A stretch of DNA of 64,000 bases from DATLRC01 sp035478435 (GCA_035478435.1 DATIJT010000009.1:124001-188000); one strand, 5' to 3'; numbered from the stretch's first letter, positions 41,707 through 51,031 are shown. Program-made: numbers and translations. Notes: generated by a model from the letters alone, not told the origin.

Positions 41707-42660
41707 TTAAAGCTCCAACTCCGCTAGTTTTTCCTTGACTTCATCTAGGGCTTTGCTACCAAAACCTTTTAGATCACGCAGTTCGGCTTCGTTCAGCGCG
41801 AACAAGTCCTTAATGGTGTGGATTTCGTTATTTATGAGGGCATTGGTTGTACGAGCAGAGAGATTAAGGTCCTCGATGGAAGTGTTAAGCACCGATGGTT
41901 CGTCGCCATTAACATCCATGGTAGTACTGCTTTCAGCCGTACCGCTTTCGGTAGCCACTGGGCTCATAGCCACCCGGGTCTTACCAGCTAAGGCTGTGTA
42001 TTGATTGACTAAAATGGCGGCAGCCTCTTCAAAGGCGTCGCTAGGCGTGATGGAACCGTCAGTATCAATGGTAATCAGCAACTTGTCCAGGTCGGTCATC
42101 TGGCCAACGCGAGTGTTCTCTACCTTGTAGCGGACTCGTAAAACCGGGCTGAAGATGGCGTCTAAAGCTACCATGTCGCTGGCTTTTTTGGCGGCGGCTT
42201 CCTCAATAGTGCGATAACCGCGCCCAACCTCTACTACCAAATCAATAGTTAATTTACCTTTGGCGTCATCAATCGTGGCAATTACTTGATCGGGGTTGAC
42301 GATTTCAACATCGGCGTTAGTTTGAATGTCTTTAGCAGTCACTACGCCTTTGCCTTGTTTGACTATGCGTAGATTCTGCAGCTCCTCGCCATAGACGCGG
42401 AAGCGGACACTTTTAAGGTTAATCATGATATCTACCACATCTTCTTTGATGCCTGGCACAGTAGTAAATTCATGGGTAATACCCTCGATCTTAAAGGCTG
42501 TAACCGCCGAGCCGGAAATACTAGACAGTAGTACTCGGCGCAACGAATTGCCTAGAGTCATGCCATAACCGCTATGCAAAGGCTCAACCATAAACGTCGC
42601 GCTGGTGGCACTGTGGTCGTCGACGTTAACAACTCCTGGTGTGTGAATGACATTTGACAT
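41707..42660 (-). CDS. rpoA: RNA polymerase subunit alpha
   Basis: The N-terminal assembly domain (PLHSGYGMTLGNSLRRVLLSS, GITHEFTTVPGIKEDVVDI) and the C-terminal HhH domain (LNLSARTTNALINNEIHTI, LKGFGSKALDEVKEKL) are both present in 317 residues. It lies in the usual rpsD-rpoA-rplQ order. Confidence 0.97.
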   Translation of the reverse strand: MSNVIHTPGVVNVDDHSATSATFMVEPLHSGYGMTLGNSLRRVLLSSISGSAVTAFKIEGITHEFTTVPGIKEDVVDIMINLKSVRFRVYGEELQNLRIVKQGKGVVTAKDIQTNADVEIVNPDQVIATIDDAKGKLTIDLVVEVGRGYRTIEEAAAKKASDMVALDAIFSPVLRVRYKVENTRVGQMTDLDKLLITIDTDGSITPSDAFEEAAAILVNQYTALAGKTRVAMSPVATESGTAESSTTMDVNGDEPSVLNTSIEDLNLSARTTNALINNEIHTIKDLFALNEAELRDLKGFGSKALDEVKEKLAELEL

Positions 42661-42678
42661 ACTTCTACTTTTCCTCCC

Positions 42679-43293
42679 TTAACGTGAGTAATACTCTACT
42701 ATTAATTGCTCATTGATTTCTGGTTCAGCATCTTCGCGAGTGGGCAAGCCACTAACGTTCAACTCCACTTTTTTACGATTAACTTTAATCCAAGTTGGGG
42801 TGTCGGCTGGCGCCGGACTAACGTCATCTAGCTTCTTAAAGTACTCGGTGGTGTGGCCATGAGGCCGTAGGCTAATAGCATCGCCAACTTGCAATCGTAG
42901 TGAGGGGATATCCACTCTGACGCCATTTAGCAAAAAGTGCCCATGGCTAACCAATTGCCGGGCAGCCCGACGGGAAGGGGCAAAACCAGCTCGGTAAACG
43001 GCGTTATCCAAACGGCGCTCTAGATATTGAAGTAAAATAGTGCCGGTTTGGCCCTGGCGCTGGCTAGCTTCTTGCATCAATTTACTAAACTGGCGCTCCA
43101 GCAAACCATAAAGCCGCTTAACCTTCTGCTTCTCACGCAGCTGCAGTGAATACTGGCTGCTCTTGGTGCGAACGTTTAGCCCATGCTGGCCGGGTGGCGC
43201 TGACCGCTTAACCAAAGCTTTATGGGCTTTAGGGTGCAAAGCGTAGCCTTCGCGTCGGCTCATTTTAACAATTGATCCTAAATCTCTAGCCAT
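42679..43293 (-). CDS. rpsD: Ribosomal protein uS4, C-minus form
   Basis: The S4 RNA-binding domain (RLDNAVYRAGFAPSRRAARQ, VSHGHFLLNGVRVDIPSLRL) is complete. The N-terminal zinc-finger cysteines are absent. GGAGG 9 nt upstream of the ATG is supplied by the end of the intercistronic repeat. Confidence 0.96.
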   Translation of the reverse strand: MARDLGSIVKMSRREGYALHPKAHKALVKRSAPPGQHGLNVRTKSSQYSLQLREKQKVKRLYGLLERQFSKLMQEASQRQGQTGTILLQYLERRLDNAVYRAGFAPSRRAARQLVSHGHFLLNGVRVDIPSLRLQVGDAISLRPHGHTTEYFKKLDDVSPAPADTPTWIKVNRKKVELNVSGLPTREDAEPEINEQLIVEYYSR

Positions 43294-43304
43294 CAGGCGC
43301 GCCC

Positions 43305-43455
43305 TCCGGTCGCTTCAGTTAGCAATTCACAGTTAGCAATTTTCAATGAAGGAGAACGCTTCGCGTTCAGAGTATTTTCATTGCTAATTGGTAATTGGTA
43401 ATTCATTGCTAATTGCTCATTGCTAATTGTGAATTGGAATGACGAAGTCATGACT
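43305..43455 (-). repeat. Intercistronic repeat, copy A (rpsK-rpsD)
   Basis: About 150 bp starting in the rpsK stop region (GTCATGAC with an ATGAC-ttc-GTCAT hairpin). An AATTGC/GCAATT-rich palindromic body and a GAACGC/GCGTTC hairpin follow, ending in GAAGCGACCGGAGG, which serves as the rpsD Shine-Dalgarno. It is nearly identical to copy C and related to copy B. Confidence 0.85.
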
Positions 43456-43891
43456 AGACTCTCCTGGCTTTCCGTGGGCGGACGCCACCATGTGGCACGC
43501 CAGTTACGTCTTTGATGCTCTCGACATGGATATTGAGTGGTGCCAGCGACCTAATAGCGGCATCGCGGCCTAGGCCTATACCCTTAACGAAGACATCAAC
43601 CTTAGCTACGCCATATTGTTGTTTGGCGGCTTGGCCAGCTCGCTCGGCTGCGACCTGAGCTGCATAGGCCGTACCCTTTTTAGAACCTCTGAAACCACAG
43701 GTTCCAGCACTGGAAGTAGTTAGTACATTGCCTTTGCCGTCTGTAAAACTGATGACCGTGTTATTGAAAGTAGCTAGGACGTGCATTTGCCCACTAGGGA
43801 CATTGCGTTTAGCTTTCTTGCGCTTGGCAGCTGGCTTAGGAAGCTCTTCAGTTGGTTTAGTCTGGGTGGTAGTGTCGCTAGTTTCTGGCAT
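43454..43891 (-). CDS. rpsK: Ribosomal protein uS11
   Basis: GQMHVLATFNNTVISFTDGKG and the C-terminal GVPHGGVRPRKARRV are typical. A ~30-residue basic N-terminal extension precedes the core. Its stop codon lies inside the first hairpin of the intercistronic repeat. Confidence 0.96.
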   Translation of the reverse strand: MPETSDTTTQTKPTEELPKPAAKRKKAKRNVPSGQMHVLATFNNTVISFTDGKGNVLTTSSAGTCGFRGSKKGTAYAAQVAAERAGQAAKQQYGVAKVDVFVKGIGLGRDAAIRSLAPLNIHVESIKDVTGVPHGGVRPRKARRV

Positions 43892-43914
43892 TTCAAATAT
43901 TCCTTTAAGCGGCC

Positions 43915-44301
43915 TTAGGTCTTCGATACAGCCTTCTTAGCTGTACCACCTACGGTTATTTTCTTGCCCCGGCGGGTGCGGGCGTTAGTACGGGTTTGCT
44001 GGCCGCGTGACGGCAAATTAGCGGCGTGCCTTAGGCCACGGTAAGCCTTGATATCTTTCAGGCGTTTGATGTTGCCACTGACAATTCGCTGCAACTCACC
44101 TTCAACGGTATAACTGGCGTTAATAGCCTCTTGGATGCGGCCGATTTCAGCATCTGTCAAGTTTTTGACCCTCACAGTTGATTCGACTTTGGCAACTTTC
44201 AAAATATCTTGGGCGCTTTTGGGTCCAATACCGTAAACATAAGTCAATGCTATTCCTACCTGTTTCTCATTTGGGATTGTAACTCCGGAAATACGAGCCA
44301 T
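43915..44301 (-). CDS. rpsM: Ribosomal protein uS13
   Basis: ARISGVTIPNEKQVGIALTY and the C-terminal RGLRHAANLPSRGQQTRTNA are canonical; 128 residues. It sits between rpmJ and rpsK as in most bacteria. Confidence 0.97.
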   Translation of the reverse strand: MARISGVTIPNEKQVGIALTYVYGIGPKSAQDILKVAKVESTVRVKNLTDAEIGRIQEAINASYTVEGELQRIVSGNIKRLKDIKAYRGLRHAANLPSRGQQTRTNARTRRGKKITVGGTAKKAVSKT

Positions 44302-44304
44302 CGG

Positions 44305-44421
44305 CTAACCTTGCCTCTGCTTGTGCTTGGGCTTTAACTTGTTAATAACATACAGCCTGCCTTTGCGGCGGACAATTTTGTCATCGGGGCTGATTTTTTT
44401 GACGGATGCACGCACTTTCAT
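44305..44421 (-). CDS. rpmJ: Ribosomal protein bL36, C-minus form
   Basis: A 38-residue product: MKVRASVKKISPDDKIVRRK, then GRLYVINKLKPKHKQRQG. It aligns end to end with L36, but the three Cys of the zinc site are Ser/Asp/Asn-type residues. An upstream ATG three codons earlier is too close to the GGAG, so MKVRAS is the likely start. Confidence 0.93.
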   Translation of the reverse strand: MKVRASVKKISPDDKIVRRKGRLYVINKLKPKHKQRQG

Positions 44422-44467
44422 GCGGATCATTGCTCCTTAAAGTGGTCAATGACACACTGCTTAATTA

Positions 44468-44689
44468 TTATGATTTGCGGTAGGTTATCCGACCCTTCGT
44501 AAGATCGTAAGGTGTCAATTCAACCGTTACGCTGTCACCGGGAACTATGCGAATGAAATGCTTGCGCATTTTGCCGGCGACATGAGCTATAATCTGGTGG
44601 CCATTTTCGAGTTCAACGCGAAATTGCGTCCCAGGCAGCGTTTCCACTATTGTCCCGGTTAACTCGATTACTTCTTTGTTGGCCGCCAT
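44468..44689 (-). CDS. infA: Translation initiation factor IF-1
   Basis: The OB-fold protein of 73 residues, MAANKEVIELTGTIVETLPG with FRVELENGHQIIAHVAGKMR and PYDLTKGRITYR, matches IF-1. I chose the internal ATG that gives the family start. No Shine-Dalgarno is visible; a promoter lies about 20 nt upstream. Confidence 0.96.
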   Translation of the reverse strand: MAANKEVIELTGTIVETLPGTQFRVELENGHQIIAHVAGKMRKHFIRIVPGDSVTVELTPYDLTKGRITYRKS

Positions 44690-44706
44690 AAATATAACAG
44701 TACTCA

Positions 44707-44736
44707 ATTATATCAGTTAAATTATCTGTTTGTAAA
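44707..44736 (-). promoter_or_regulatory. Promoter of the infA-rpmJ-rpsM operon
   Basis: TTTACA, an 18-nt spacer and TATAAT on the minus strand after the end of secY. The predicted leader is about 15 nt and lacks a Shine-Dalgarno. Confidence 0.7.
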
Positions 44737-44807
44737 GAGTTTTTATACTAACCCACTGCCCTCATGCCTTTGAGGCTGTTTTCAGTATCCATAATAGCAC
44801 ATGCCAG

Positions 44808-46313
44808 TTAGTCTTTGCCAGGTTTTTTACGCCTTAATCGTGGTAAGAAGCGAAGCCTCCTAGCCGCGCTAGCTGCTTCGACCGCTGTGGCCGGTTCATA
44901 AAAGAAATCTGGCTGAGCATACTGGTCATAAGTGACCATTAAGGCCCGTGACTCAACAGCCCGCAGGGTTTGTAAGGCAACTGATACTAAGATAAGCACG
45001 CTGGTGCCGCCAATAGTGATGTTCTGGCTAACGTATATCTGGGCTATGATTGGCAAGATCGCCAAAAAGCCTAAGCTAAGGGCACCAAATAAGGTCAAGC
45101 GATTCACTACTTTGGCCAAGTGACGTTCGGTTTGCTGCCCAGAGCGTACACCCTCCAGGAAACCGCCTTGTTTTTGCAGATTTTCGGCAATCTCTTTGGA
45201 GTTGAAGGTGATACTGGTGTAAAAGAACGTGAACACAAACACTAAGGTGAAGTAAGTAACGGGATAGATAAAGGGTTGCCAACCACCGGCGGCGAAGGTT
45301 CTGGATGATGGCGGCTGAAACCAACTAAGCAGATTAGCGCCTATGTGCTGTAAGTGCGGGCTATGCGCCCCGGCCATCAACTGGCCGGCAAAACCCGGCA
45401 CACTAAGGAAAGCCACCGCAAAGATAATCGGCACCACCCCGGCCGTGATTAACTTGACCGGCAGGACGGTGGTCACGCCGCCGTAGGCCCGGTTGCCTTG
45501 AACCCGTTTAGCGTAATTGACAGTCAGGTTGCGGGAGGCTTCGTTGAGCATCACTACGGCCCATGTTACAAGTAGTACCACTACTAGAATAACTAAGCTA
45601 TAAATAAAGGCCTTCTGGTTAATCGGTAATGTATGGCCAAATAAATGCCAGCGCCCACTATCCCCTAAAACTGAACCGATAATTTGGGCAATGGTGGCCG
45701 GCAATCGACTAACAATACCGACTGTAATAAGCAGCGATATACCATTGCCTACTCCCTGCTCGGTTACGAGTTCACCCAGCCACATCAGTAGCATCGAGCC
45801 GCCAGTCAGCGCTCCGACCATTAACACCCACTGCGCCAAAGAAGTATGGGCTGTTATGTCGCCAATACCGCCAATACTTTGGGCCGACTGCCGGATTAGA
45901 TAAATCGAACCAACGGATTGAATAATCGCCAGCGGGAACGTTAGGATACGGGTGTACTGGTTGATCTTCTTCTGGCCGAATTCGCCCTCTTTATGTAGCG
46001 CCTCGAGCCGGGGAATGGCTTTAGTGAGTAGTTGCATGATGATGGAGGCATTAATGTAGGGGCCTAATCCGGCAATCATGATCGAGAAGTTAGCCAGGGC
46101 GCCACCGGACAGAACGTTTATAAAGCTCAGGAGTTGCGGAGTGTTCGCTGAATTAAACAGATTTTCGAGAACTTGCTTCAGAGTTTGGGGATTGCTTAGT
46201 GGTACGGGTATGTGGGCCAGGACGCGAAAAACCAGCAGTATGCCCAGTACCGCGAAGATACGCTTACGCATATCATTATTGCCGAGCGAACGCCAAATAA
46301 TCTTCCAGTTCAT
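44808..46313 (-). CDS. secY: Protein translocase subunit SecY
   Basis: Ten membrane helices with IFAVLGILLVFRVLAHIPVP, the plug-region sequence and YINASIIMQLLTKAIPRLEAL split by a loop, and the cytoplasmic NLQKQGGFLEGVRSGQQTERHL loop. The 501 residues include a basic C-terminal tail. adk and map, usual neighbours, are not found after it. Confidence 0.96.
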   Translation of the reverse strand: MNWKIIWRSLGNNDMRKRIFAVLGILLVFRVLAHIPVPLSNPQTLKQVLENLFNSANTPQLLSFINVLSGGALANFSIMIAGLGPYINASIIMQLLTKAIPRLEALHKEGEFGQKKINQYTRILTFPLAIIQSVGSIYLIRQSAQSIGGIGDITAHTSLAQWVLMVGALTGGSMLLMWLGELVTEQGVGNGISLLITVGIVSRLPATIAQIIGSVLGDSGRWHLFGHTLPINQKAFIYSLVILVVVLLVTWAVVMLNEASRNLTVNYAKRVQGNRAYGGVTTVLPVKLITAGVVPIIFAVAFLSVPGFAGQLMAGAHSPHLQHIGANLLSWFQPPSSRTFAAGGWQPFIYPVTYFTLVFVFTFFYTSITFNSKEIAENLQKQGGFLEGVRSGQQTERHLAKVVNRLTLFGALSLGFLAILPIIAQIYVSQNITIGGTSVLILVSVALQTLRAVESRALMVTYDQYAQPDFFYEPATAVEAASAARRLRFLPRLRRKKPGKD

Positions 46314-46355
46314 ATTTTTCTAATCTGCCTCAAATCTCAAAATAGTATACAAGAT

Positions 46356-48167
46356 TTACCGCTCATCGGTAAAGGCTTTATCTTCACCCAAGTAACCGCC
46401 GCTTTGCCGGGTCCACAGCTTGGCGTAAATACCGCGCTTGTTTTTGAGCAGCTGGTCATGCCTTCCGATCTCGACAATTTTACCTTTATCCATAACTACT
46501 ATGCTATCCATTTTCTGGATAGTGCTCAGGCGGTGAGCGATAACAATCGCCGTGCGATTTTTCATCAGTTCCCAGATAGCGCTTTGAATGTATTTTTCGC
46601 TCTCACTGTCCAGGGCACTGGTGGCCTCATCCAGTACTAAAATCGGCGCGTCCTTTAGTAAAGCTCTAGCAATGGCCACTCTTTGCCTCTGGCCACCGGA
46701 GAGTTTGACGCCGCGCTCGCCAACCAGCGCCTCAAAGCCTTTAGGTAATTCCTTAACAAATTCACTCACATAGGCCAATCCCGCTGCCTGCTCGATCTCT
46801 TTCAATGAAGCTCCTGGCTTGGCATAGGCGATGTTTTCAGCAATACTGCGGTGGAAAAGTAGCGGTTCTTGCGGCACGTAGGCAATCAGCGAGCGCAGAT
46901 CGGTCTGGGCTATGTCCCTTAGGTCGTGGCCATTGATGCTAATACTGCCCTGGGTGGTGTCTATAAAGCGCAGTAAAAGCTTGGTTAAAGTGGTCTTGCC
47001 GCTACCTGAATAACCGACGAGGCCTATTTTCTGGCCACTTTTAACTTCCAGTGTAAAGTCGCTGACGGCATCGTTCCCGTCGGCAGCTTCTGGATAGTGG
47101 TAGCTGACAGCTTGAAAGTTTAGGGTTAGATCTTGCTTGGTCGGCAAAGCTATGGCCTCAGGCTTGTCAACAACTGTAGCCGGAATCAGCATAGTAGCTA
47201 CCGGCTGATAGGCCATGCTCATGACCTTCTCATAGTCTTTAATCATATCGCCGATTTCAATCGTGGTATTGATAAGCCTCAGCACATAAAACTGCACTAG
47301 GGCGACGATAGCTATGCTAATGGCGCCATTTTTATAAAGCCGGGCCGATACTACCAATAAAATAGCAGTTATGATCGCCAGCAACATGCTCCTACCAAAG
47401 TTGGAAGGGATAAATAAATCCCAAGATTTTAGCTGGGCGTGATACCATTTTTTGAGTGCACCGCTTAACCTTTTGCTTTCATAACGTTCATTGGCAAAAC
47501 TCTTGACGGCCGTGGCGTGAGACAACGCGTCGCCCAACACCCCGGCTAGTTGGCTGCTGGCTTCGCTCAGTAAGCGGCGGTATTTGAGACGATAGCCCGC
47601 CACGGCGATAGTAAAGCTTAAGACTAGTAGCATGCAAACCAAAGCAATCAGTGCCAAAACAACCGACTTGAACGCCAGGATGACCAGGCTGAAGATAATG
47701 ATCACGGCAGTCTTCGGTATAGCGAAATGGACTAGATATTGATAATCAACAAAGGCATCCCGCAGTCTCGCGGCTTGAGCGCCCAGCGCACCAATGTAAG
47801 TATTGCTATAAAAATCGTAATCTTTGCTTAGGTAGTTCGAGAAAATTTCGCGCTGAACGAAAACACCGCCGGCCGTACCATTACGATTAAAGGCCCAAGT
47901 AGCAATACTCAGTAGGACGTTAGCTACCAGCGCTAGAATTACTACCTGTAAGGCATAGCCAGGTACTCTCTCAAAATGCTTGGTAATGACCGCTTCAATG
48001 CCGTAAGCCACAATCAATGAGATATAAACATTGGTTATGAAAAACACTATGGGGTGCAATAGAACGGTAGTTAAAAGATGGCCTTTAGACTGCCACATAG
48101 CCCGCCAGTATAGTTTGTGAACTTCGCGGCTAACATGCTTATCTCGCTGAATTTCAGATACAGGCAT
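46356..48167 (-). CDS. ABC exporter, fused membrane and ATPase domains
   Basis: Six membrane helices in the first ~330 residues are followed by a nucleotide-binding domain: Walker A GLVGYSGSGKTTLTK (about residue 382), Q-loop YVPQEPLLF, signature KLSGGQRQRVAIARALL, Walker B ILVLDEATSALD and the H-loop VIAHRLS. This is the MsbA/MdlB-type homodimeric exporter. The substrate is unknown. It is placed between rplO and secY, which normally adjoin. Confidence 0.93.
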   Translation of the reverse strand: MPVSEIQRDKHVSREVHKLYWRAMWQSKGHLLTTVLLHPIVFFITNVYISLIVAYGIEAVITKHFERVPGYALQVVILALVANVLLSIATWAFNRNGTAGGVFVQREIFSNYLSKDYDFYSNTYIGALGAQAARLRDAFVDYQYLVHFAIPKTAVIIIFSLVILAFKSVVLALIALVCMLLVLSFTIAVAGYRLKYRRLLSEASSQLAGVLGDALSHATAVKSFANERYESKRLSGALKKWYHAQLKSWDLFIPSNFGRSMLLAIITAILLVVSARLYKNGAISIAIVALVQFYVLRLINTTIEIGDMIKDYEKVMSMAYQPVATMLIPATVVDKPEAIALPTKQDLTLNFQAVSYHYPEAADGNDAVSDFTLEVKSGQKIGLVGYSGSGKTTLTKLLLRFIDTTQGSISINGHDLRDIAQTDLRSLIAYVPQEPLLFHRSIAENIAYAKPGASLKEIEQAAGLAYVSEFVKELPKGFEALVGERGVKLSGGQRQRVAIARALLKDAPILVLDEATSALDSESEKYIQSAIWELMKNRTAIVIAHRLSTIQKMDSIVVMDKGKIVEIGRHDQLLKNKRGIYAKLWTRQSGGYLGEDKAFTDER

Positions 48168-48216
48168 ACCTTAAATATTACTTTAAGCGGACGGTATCTA
48201 CAAAAAACAGAAACGT

Positions 48217-48696
48217 CTAAGATAAAGATTTATTTTTTTGGGTAGTCTTAGTGCGAGCCAAGCGAGCTGTTTTTTCGAAAGAGCCGCCGGCTTCTTGGAT
48301 GGCGGCAATAGCTGACTCTGAAGCAGCTTGGAGCTTAACGACTATTTTCTTGGTAACTTTACCGCGGCTCAGCAGTTTGACTGCGGCATAAGGGCTGCTG
48401 ACTAATTTAGCTTCAGCTAGTACACCAGAGTCAACAATTTTATTGGCAAATTGGTCAAGTTGATCGGTATAAACATTTTCAGCGGGAGTGCGCAGGCTAC
48501 GGAAGCCGGGCAATTTTGGCAATCGCTGCATTAATGGGTTTTGGCCGCCTTCAAAGCCCGGGCGTTTACTGTAGCCGGTGCGGGATTTTTGGCCTTTTGT
48601 GCCACGCCCGGCGGTTTTACCCTGGCCAGCGGCAATCCCGCGGCCAACCCGCTTGGGACTTCTAGATTTTTTAACTTGTAGTTCGTGGTACTTCAT
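48217..48696 (-). CDS. rplO: Ribosomal protein uL15
   Basis: RVGRGIAAGQGKTAGRGTKG with KRPGFEGGQNPLMQRLPKL is diagnostic; 159 residues with a basic tail. It directly follows rpsE, with no rpmD (L30) gene between them. Confidence 0.96.
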   Translation of the reverse strand: MKYHELQVKKSRSPKRVGRGIAAGQGKTAGRGTKGQKSRTGYSKRPGFEGGQNPLMQRLPKLPGFRSLRTPAENVYTDQLDQFANKIVDSGVLAEAKLVSSPYAAVKLLSRGKVTKKIVVKLQAASESAIAAIQEAGGSFEKTARLARTKTTQKNKSLS

Positions 48697-48702
48697 AATG
48701 CG

Positions 48703-49284
48703 TTATTCCTTAACCGCAACTTTTGCTTTAGGCGTAGCTCTAGATTTAGGTTCTGTAACTTTTACGGGTGCCTTAGCTGTAATCCATTTATTGGCCGGAG
48801 TCAATTCTTGCAAGGCAGCCACTGTGGCATAGGCAGTATTAGCTTTGTTAGACGAACCAAGCGATTTGCTAAGGACGTTACTAACGCCGGTTACTTCCAA
48901 AATGGTCCGCACCACACCACCGGCGATCAGGCCAGTACCAGCGCTAGCGGGCATGAGCAAGATCTTGGCTCCGCCAACACGTGCTTCTGTGTCGTGCGGC
49001 AAAGTGCCTTTATAAAGCGAAATGGTCACTACATGCTTTTTGGCAACTTCTGTGGCTTTGGTAACGGCCGCGGTAACGTCAGAACCCTTGGCAATCCCAA
49101 TGCCAACCTTACTCTTACGGTCGCCAACTACTACTAGAGCGCGGAAACGAAAACGGCGACCACCCTTGACTACACGCGCGACTCTATCAATGTGCAAAGT
49201 CCGCTCATCGTATTGTTTTTCTTCTTGGGGCAGTTCGCCGCGGCGAGGTCGGCGGTCGTTAGTTTGTCCTCTGTTGTTAGCCAT
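48703..49284 (-). CDS. rpsE: Ribosomal protein uS5
   Basis: VARVVKGGRRFRFRALVVVG and GVSNVLSKSLGSSNKANTAY are typical of S5. Both N- and C-terminal tails are extended and basic (193 residues). Confidence 0.96.
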   Translation of the reverse strand: MANNRGQTNDRRPRRGELPQEEKQYDERTLHIDRVARVVKGGRRFRFRALVVVGDRKSKVGIGIAKGSDVTAAVTKATEVAKKHVVTISLYKGTLPHDTEARVGGAKILLMPASAGTGLIAGGVVRTILEVTGVSNVLSKSLGSSNKANTAYATVAALQELTPANKWITAKAPVKVTEPKSRATPKAKVAVKE

Positions 49285-49286
49285 GC

Positions 49287-49640
49287 TTAAAACTCCAATC
49301 CTGCTTGACGGGCTCCGTCAGCTAAAGCGGCAACTCGACCATGGTAAAGCTTGCCGCCACGGTCAAATACAACCTGTTTAATTTTGGCGGTCTTGGCTTT
49401 GGCTGCAATATCCGCGCCGACTAAGGCAGCTTTTTCAGTCATGCTCCCCGATGATTTTTGACCGATGGTGCTAGCCGCTGCTAAGGTTCTTCCTGTTGAA
49501 TCATCTATAATTTGGGCCGAAATATGATTCAGACTAATATGCACGCTCAAGCGAGGCCGCTCGGCGCTGCCACGAGCCAATTTACGGACTCGGTTAGCAC
49601 GCAGAGCCCGGTTTTGCATTTTCTTAACAAGTCTATTCAT
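49287..49640 (-). CDS. rplR: Ribosomal protein uL18
   Basis: 5S-rRNA-binding protein, 117 residues: RLSVHISLNHISAQIIDDST and QVVFDRGGKLYHGRVAALAD, ending GLEF. Confidence 0.96.
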   Translation of the reverse strand: MNRLVKKMQNRALRANRVRKLARGSAERPRLSVHISLNHISAQIIDDSTGRTLAAASTIGQKSSGSMTEKAALVGADIAAKAKTAKIKQVVFDRGGKLYHGRVAALADGARQAGLEF

Positions 49641-49645
49641 ATCTC

Positions 49646-50188
49646 TTATGCCTTTTCCTTACCAGATTTACCACTTTTACGGATTATGCGCTCACCTTCG
49701 TATTTAATGCCTTTGCCCTTATAAGGTTCTGGTTTCTTAAGAGCACGGATTTCGGCGGCGACCTGGCCTACTTGTTGCTTATCTACACCGCTTATGGTTA
49801 TGGTGTTTTGCTCTACGTTAGCATTTACCCCACTTGGTAGTTTATAAATTACGTCGTGCGAGAATCCCAGATTTAATTTTAAGTCAGAGCCTTGCATAGC
49901 TACACGGTAACCCACGCCATTGATTTCTAGCTTTTTGCTAAAGCCTTGGCTAACGCCTTCGATCATATTGCTCAGTAATGAGCGCATCAGGCCATGCTTG
50001 CCGCGGACTTTAGGCTCGTCATTGGCTCGGGTTACGATTAGCTCCTCGCCCTCTTGCTTAACGGTTATCTGGGCCATCGTGAATTGCTTCAGACTGCCTT
50101 TCGTGCCATTGACTGTAATCTCATGAGGCTCGGTCACGATTGTCACGCCGCTGGGGATGGTAATGGGAGATTTGCCTATTCGACTCAC
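49646..50188 (-). CDS. rplF: Ribosomal protein uL6
   Basis: SRIGKSPITIPSGVTI and the C-terminal KKPEPYKGKGIKYEGERIIR are typical; 180 residues. It starts at GTG, with AAGGAG 6 nt upstream from the end of the intercistronic repeat. Confidence 0.96.
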   Translation of the reverse strand: MSRIGKSPITIPSGVTIVTEPHEITVNGTKGSLKQFTMAQITVKQEGEELIVTRANDEPKVRGKHGLMRSLLSNMIEGVSQGFSKKLEINGVGYRVAMQGSDLKLNLGFSHDVIYKLPSGVNANVEQNTITISGVDKQQVGQVAAEIRALKKPEPYKGKGIKYEGERIIRKSGKSGKEKA

Positions 50189-50202
50189 GAGTCGCTCCTT
50201 TC

Positions 50203-50353
50203 AGTCGCTTCAATTAGCAATTTACAATTTACAATTTTCAATGATGGCAAGTGCTGCGCATTTATTATATTTTTTTCATTGGCAATTGGTAATTGGTAAT
50301 TCATTGCTAATTGATCATCGTTAACTGTGAATTGGAATGACGCAGTCATGACT
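50203..50353 (-). repeat. Intercistronic repeat, copy B (rpsH-rplF)
   Basis: Same layout as copies A and C: it begins at the rpsH stop (GTCATGAC with ATGAC-tgc-GTCAT), has the AATTG/CAATT palindromic body and ends GAAGCGACTGAAAGGAG before rplF. The central part is more diverged and the GAACGC hairpin is replaced by an A/T-rich segment. Confidence 0.8.
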
Positions 50354-50753
50354 AATAAACCTTGCAGATTAATTCGCCGCCAACGCGCTGTTTCTTAGCT
50401 TCATCGCCGGTCATCATGCCTTTTGAAGTTGAAACAATCACCACGCCGCGGCCACGTTTGACTACCGGAATTTCTTGAGCTCGCACAAAATGTCGCTTAC
50501 CAGGTTTGCTGACGCGGACGATTTCCGTAATACGAGCGTTGCTCGATTCGTCGTTCAAGATTAAGACCAGCGTTTTGCCTACAGTGGCGTCACTGACCTT
50601 AACATCGTCTATGAAGTTGCCGTCTTTAAGCAAGCGGGCAACTGCCTCTTTAACTTGCGAATGCGGCAGGCTGATTTCGTGCTTGCGCACCGCGATGGCA
50701 TTACGGATTCGGGCTAGCATGTCGGCGATAGGATCAGTTGAAGTTATACTCAT
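50352..50753 (-). CDS. rpsH: Ribosomal protein uS8
   Basis: DPIADMLARIRNAIAVRKHE at the N terminus and GVVIVSTSKGMMTGDEAKKQ at the C terminus are canonical. I chose the ATG with AGGAGG 4 nt upstream, giving MSITSTD and 133 residues. Confidence 0.96.
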   Translation of the reverse strand: MSITSTDPIADMLARIRNAIAVRKHEISLPHSQVKEAVARLLKDGNFIDDVKVSDATVGKTLVLILNDESSNARITEIVRVSKPGKRHFVRAQEIPVVKRGRGVVIVSTSKGMMTGDEAKKQRVGGELICKVY

Positions 50754-50761
50754 CTTACCTC

Positions 50762-51031
50762 CTACCAACTCGACTTAGTTACACCAGGGATTTCTCCCTT
50801 GCTTGCATGCTCACGAAATGAAATGCGCGATAAGCCAAATTGGCGCATATAGCCGCGCGGCCGGCCCGTTTCAATGCAACGGTTTGTCAGGCGAGTACGG
50901 CTGGAGTTACGAGGTAGTTTAGCCAAGCCTTCTTGGTCACCCAACTCTTTCAATTCGGCCCGCTTAGCCGCGTATTTAATAATCATGCGCTTGCGTTTTT
51001 CATCGCGTACTACAATAGACTTCTTAGCCAT
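50762..51031 (-). CDS. rpsN: Ribosomal protein uS14, C-minus form
   Basis: The 89-residue protein is the long zinc-free type: MAKKSIVVRDEKRKRMIIKY with RCIETGRPRGYMRQFGLSRI and a single Cys. GGAGG 8 nt upstream fixes the start. Confidence 0.95.
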   Translation of the reverse strand: MAKKSIVVRDEKRKRMIIKYAAKRAELKELGDQEGLAKLPRNSSRTRLTNRCIETGRPRGYMRQFGLSRISFREHASKGEIPGVTKSSW

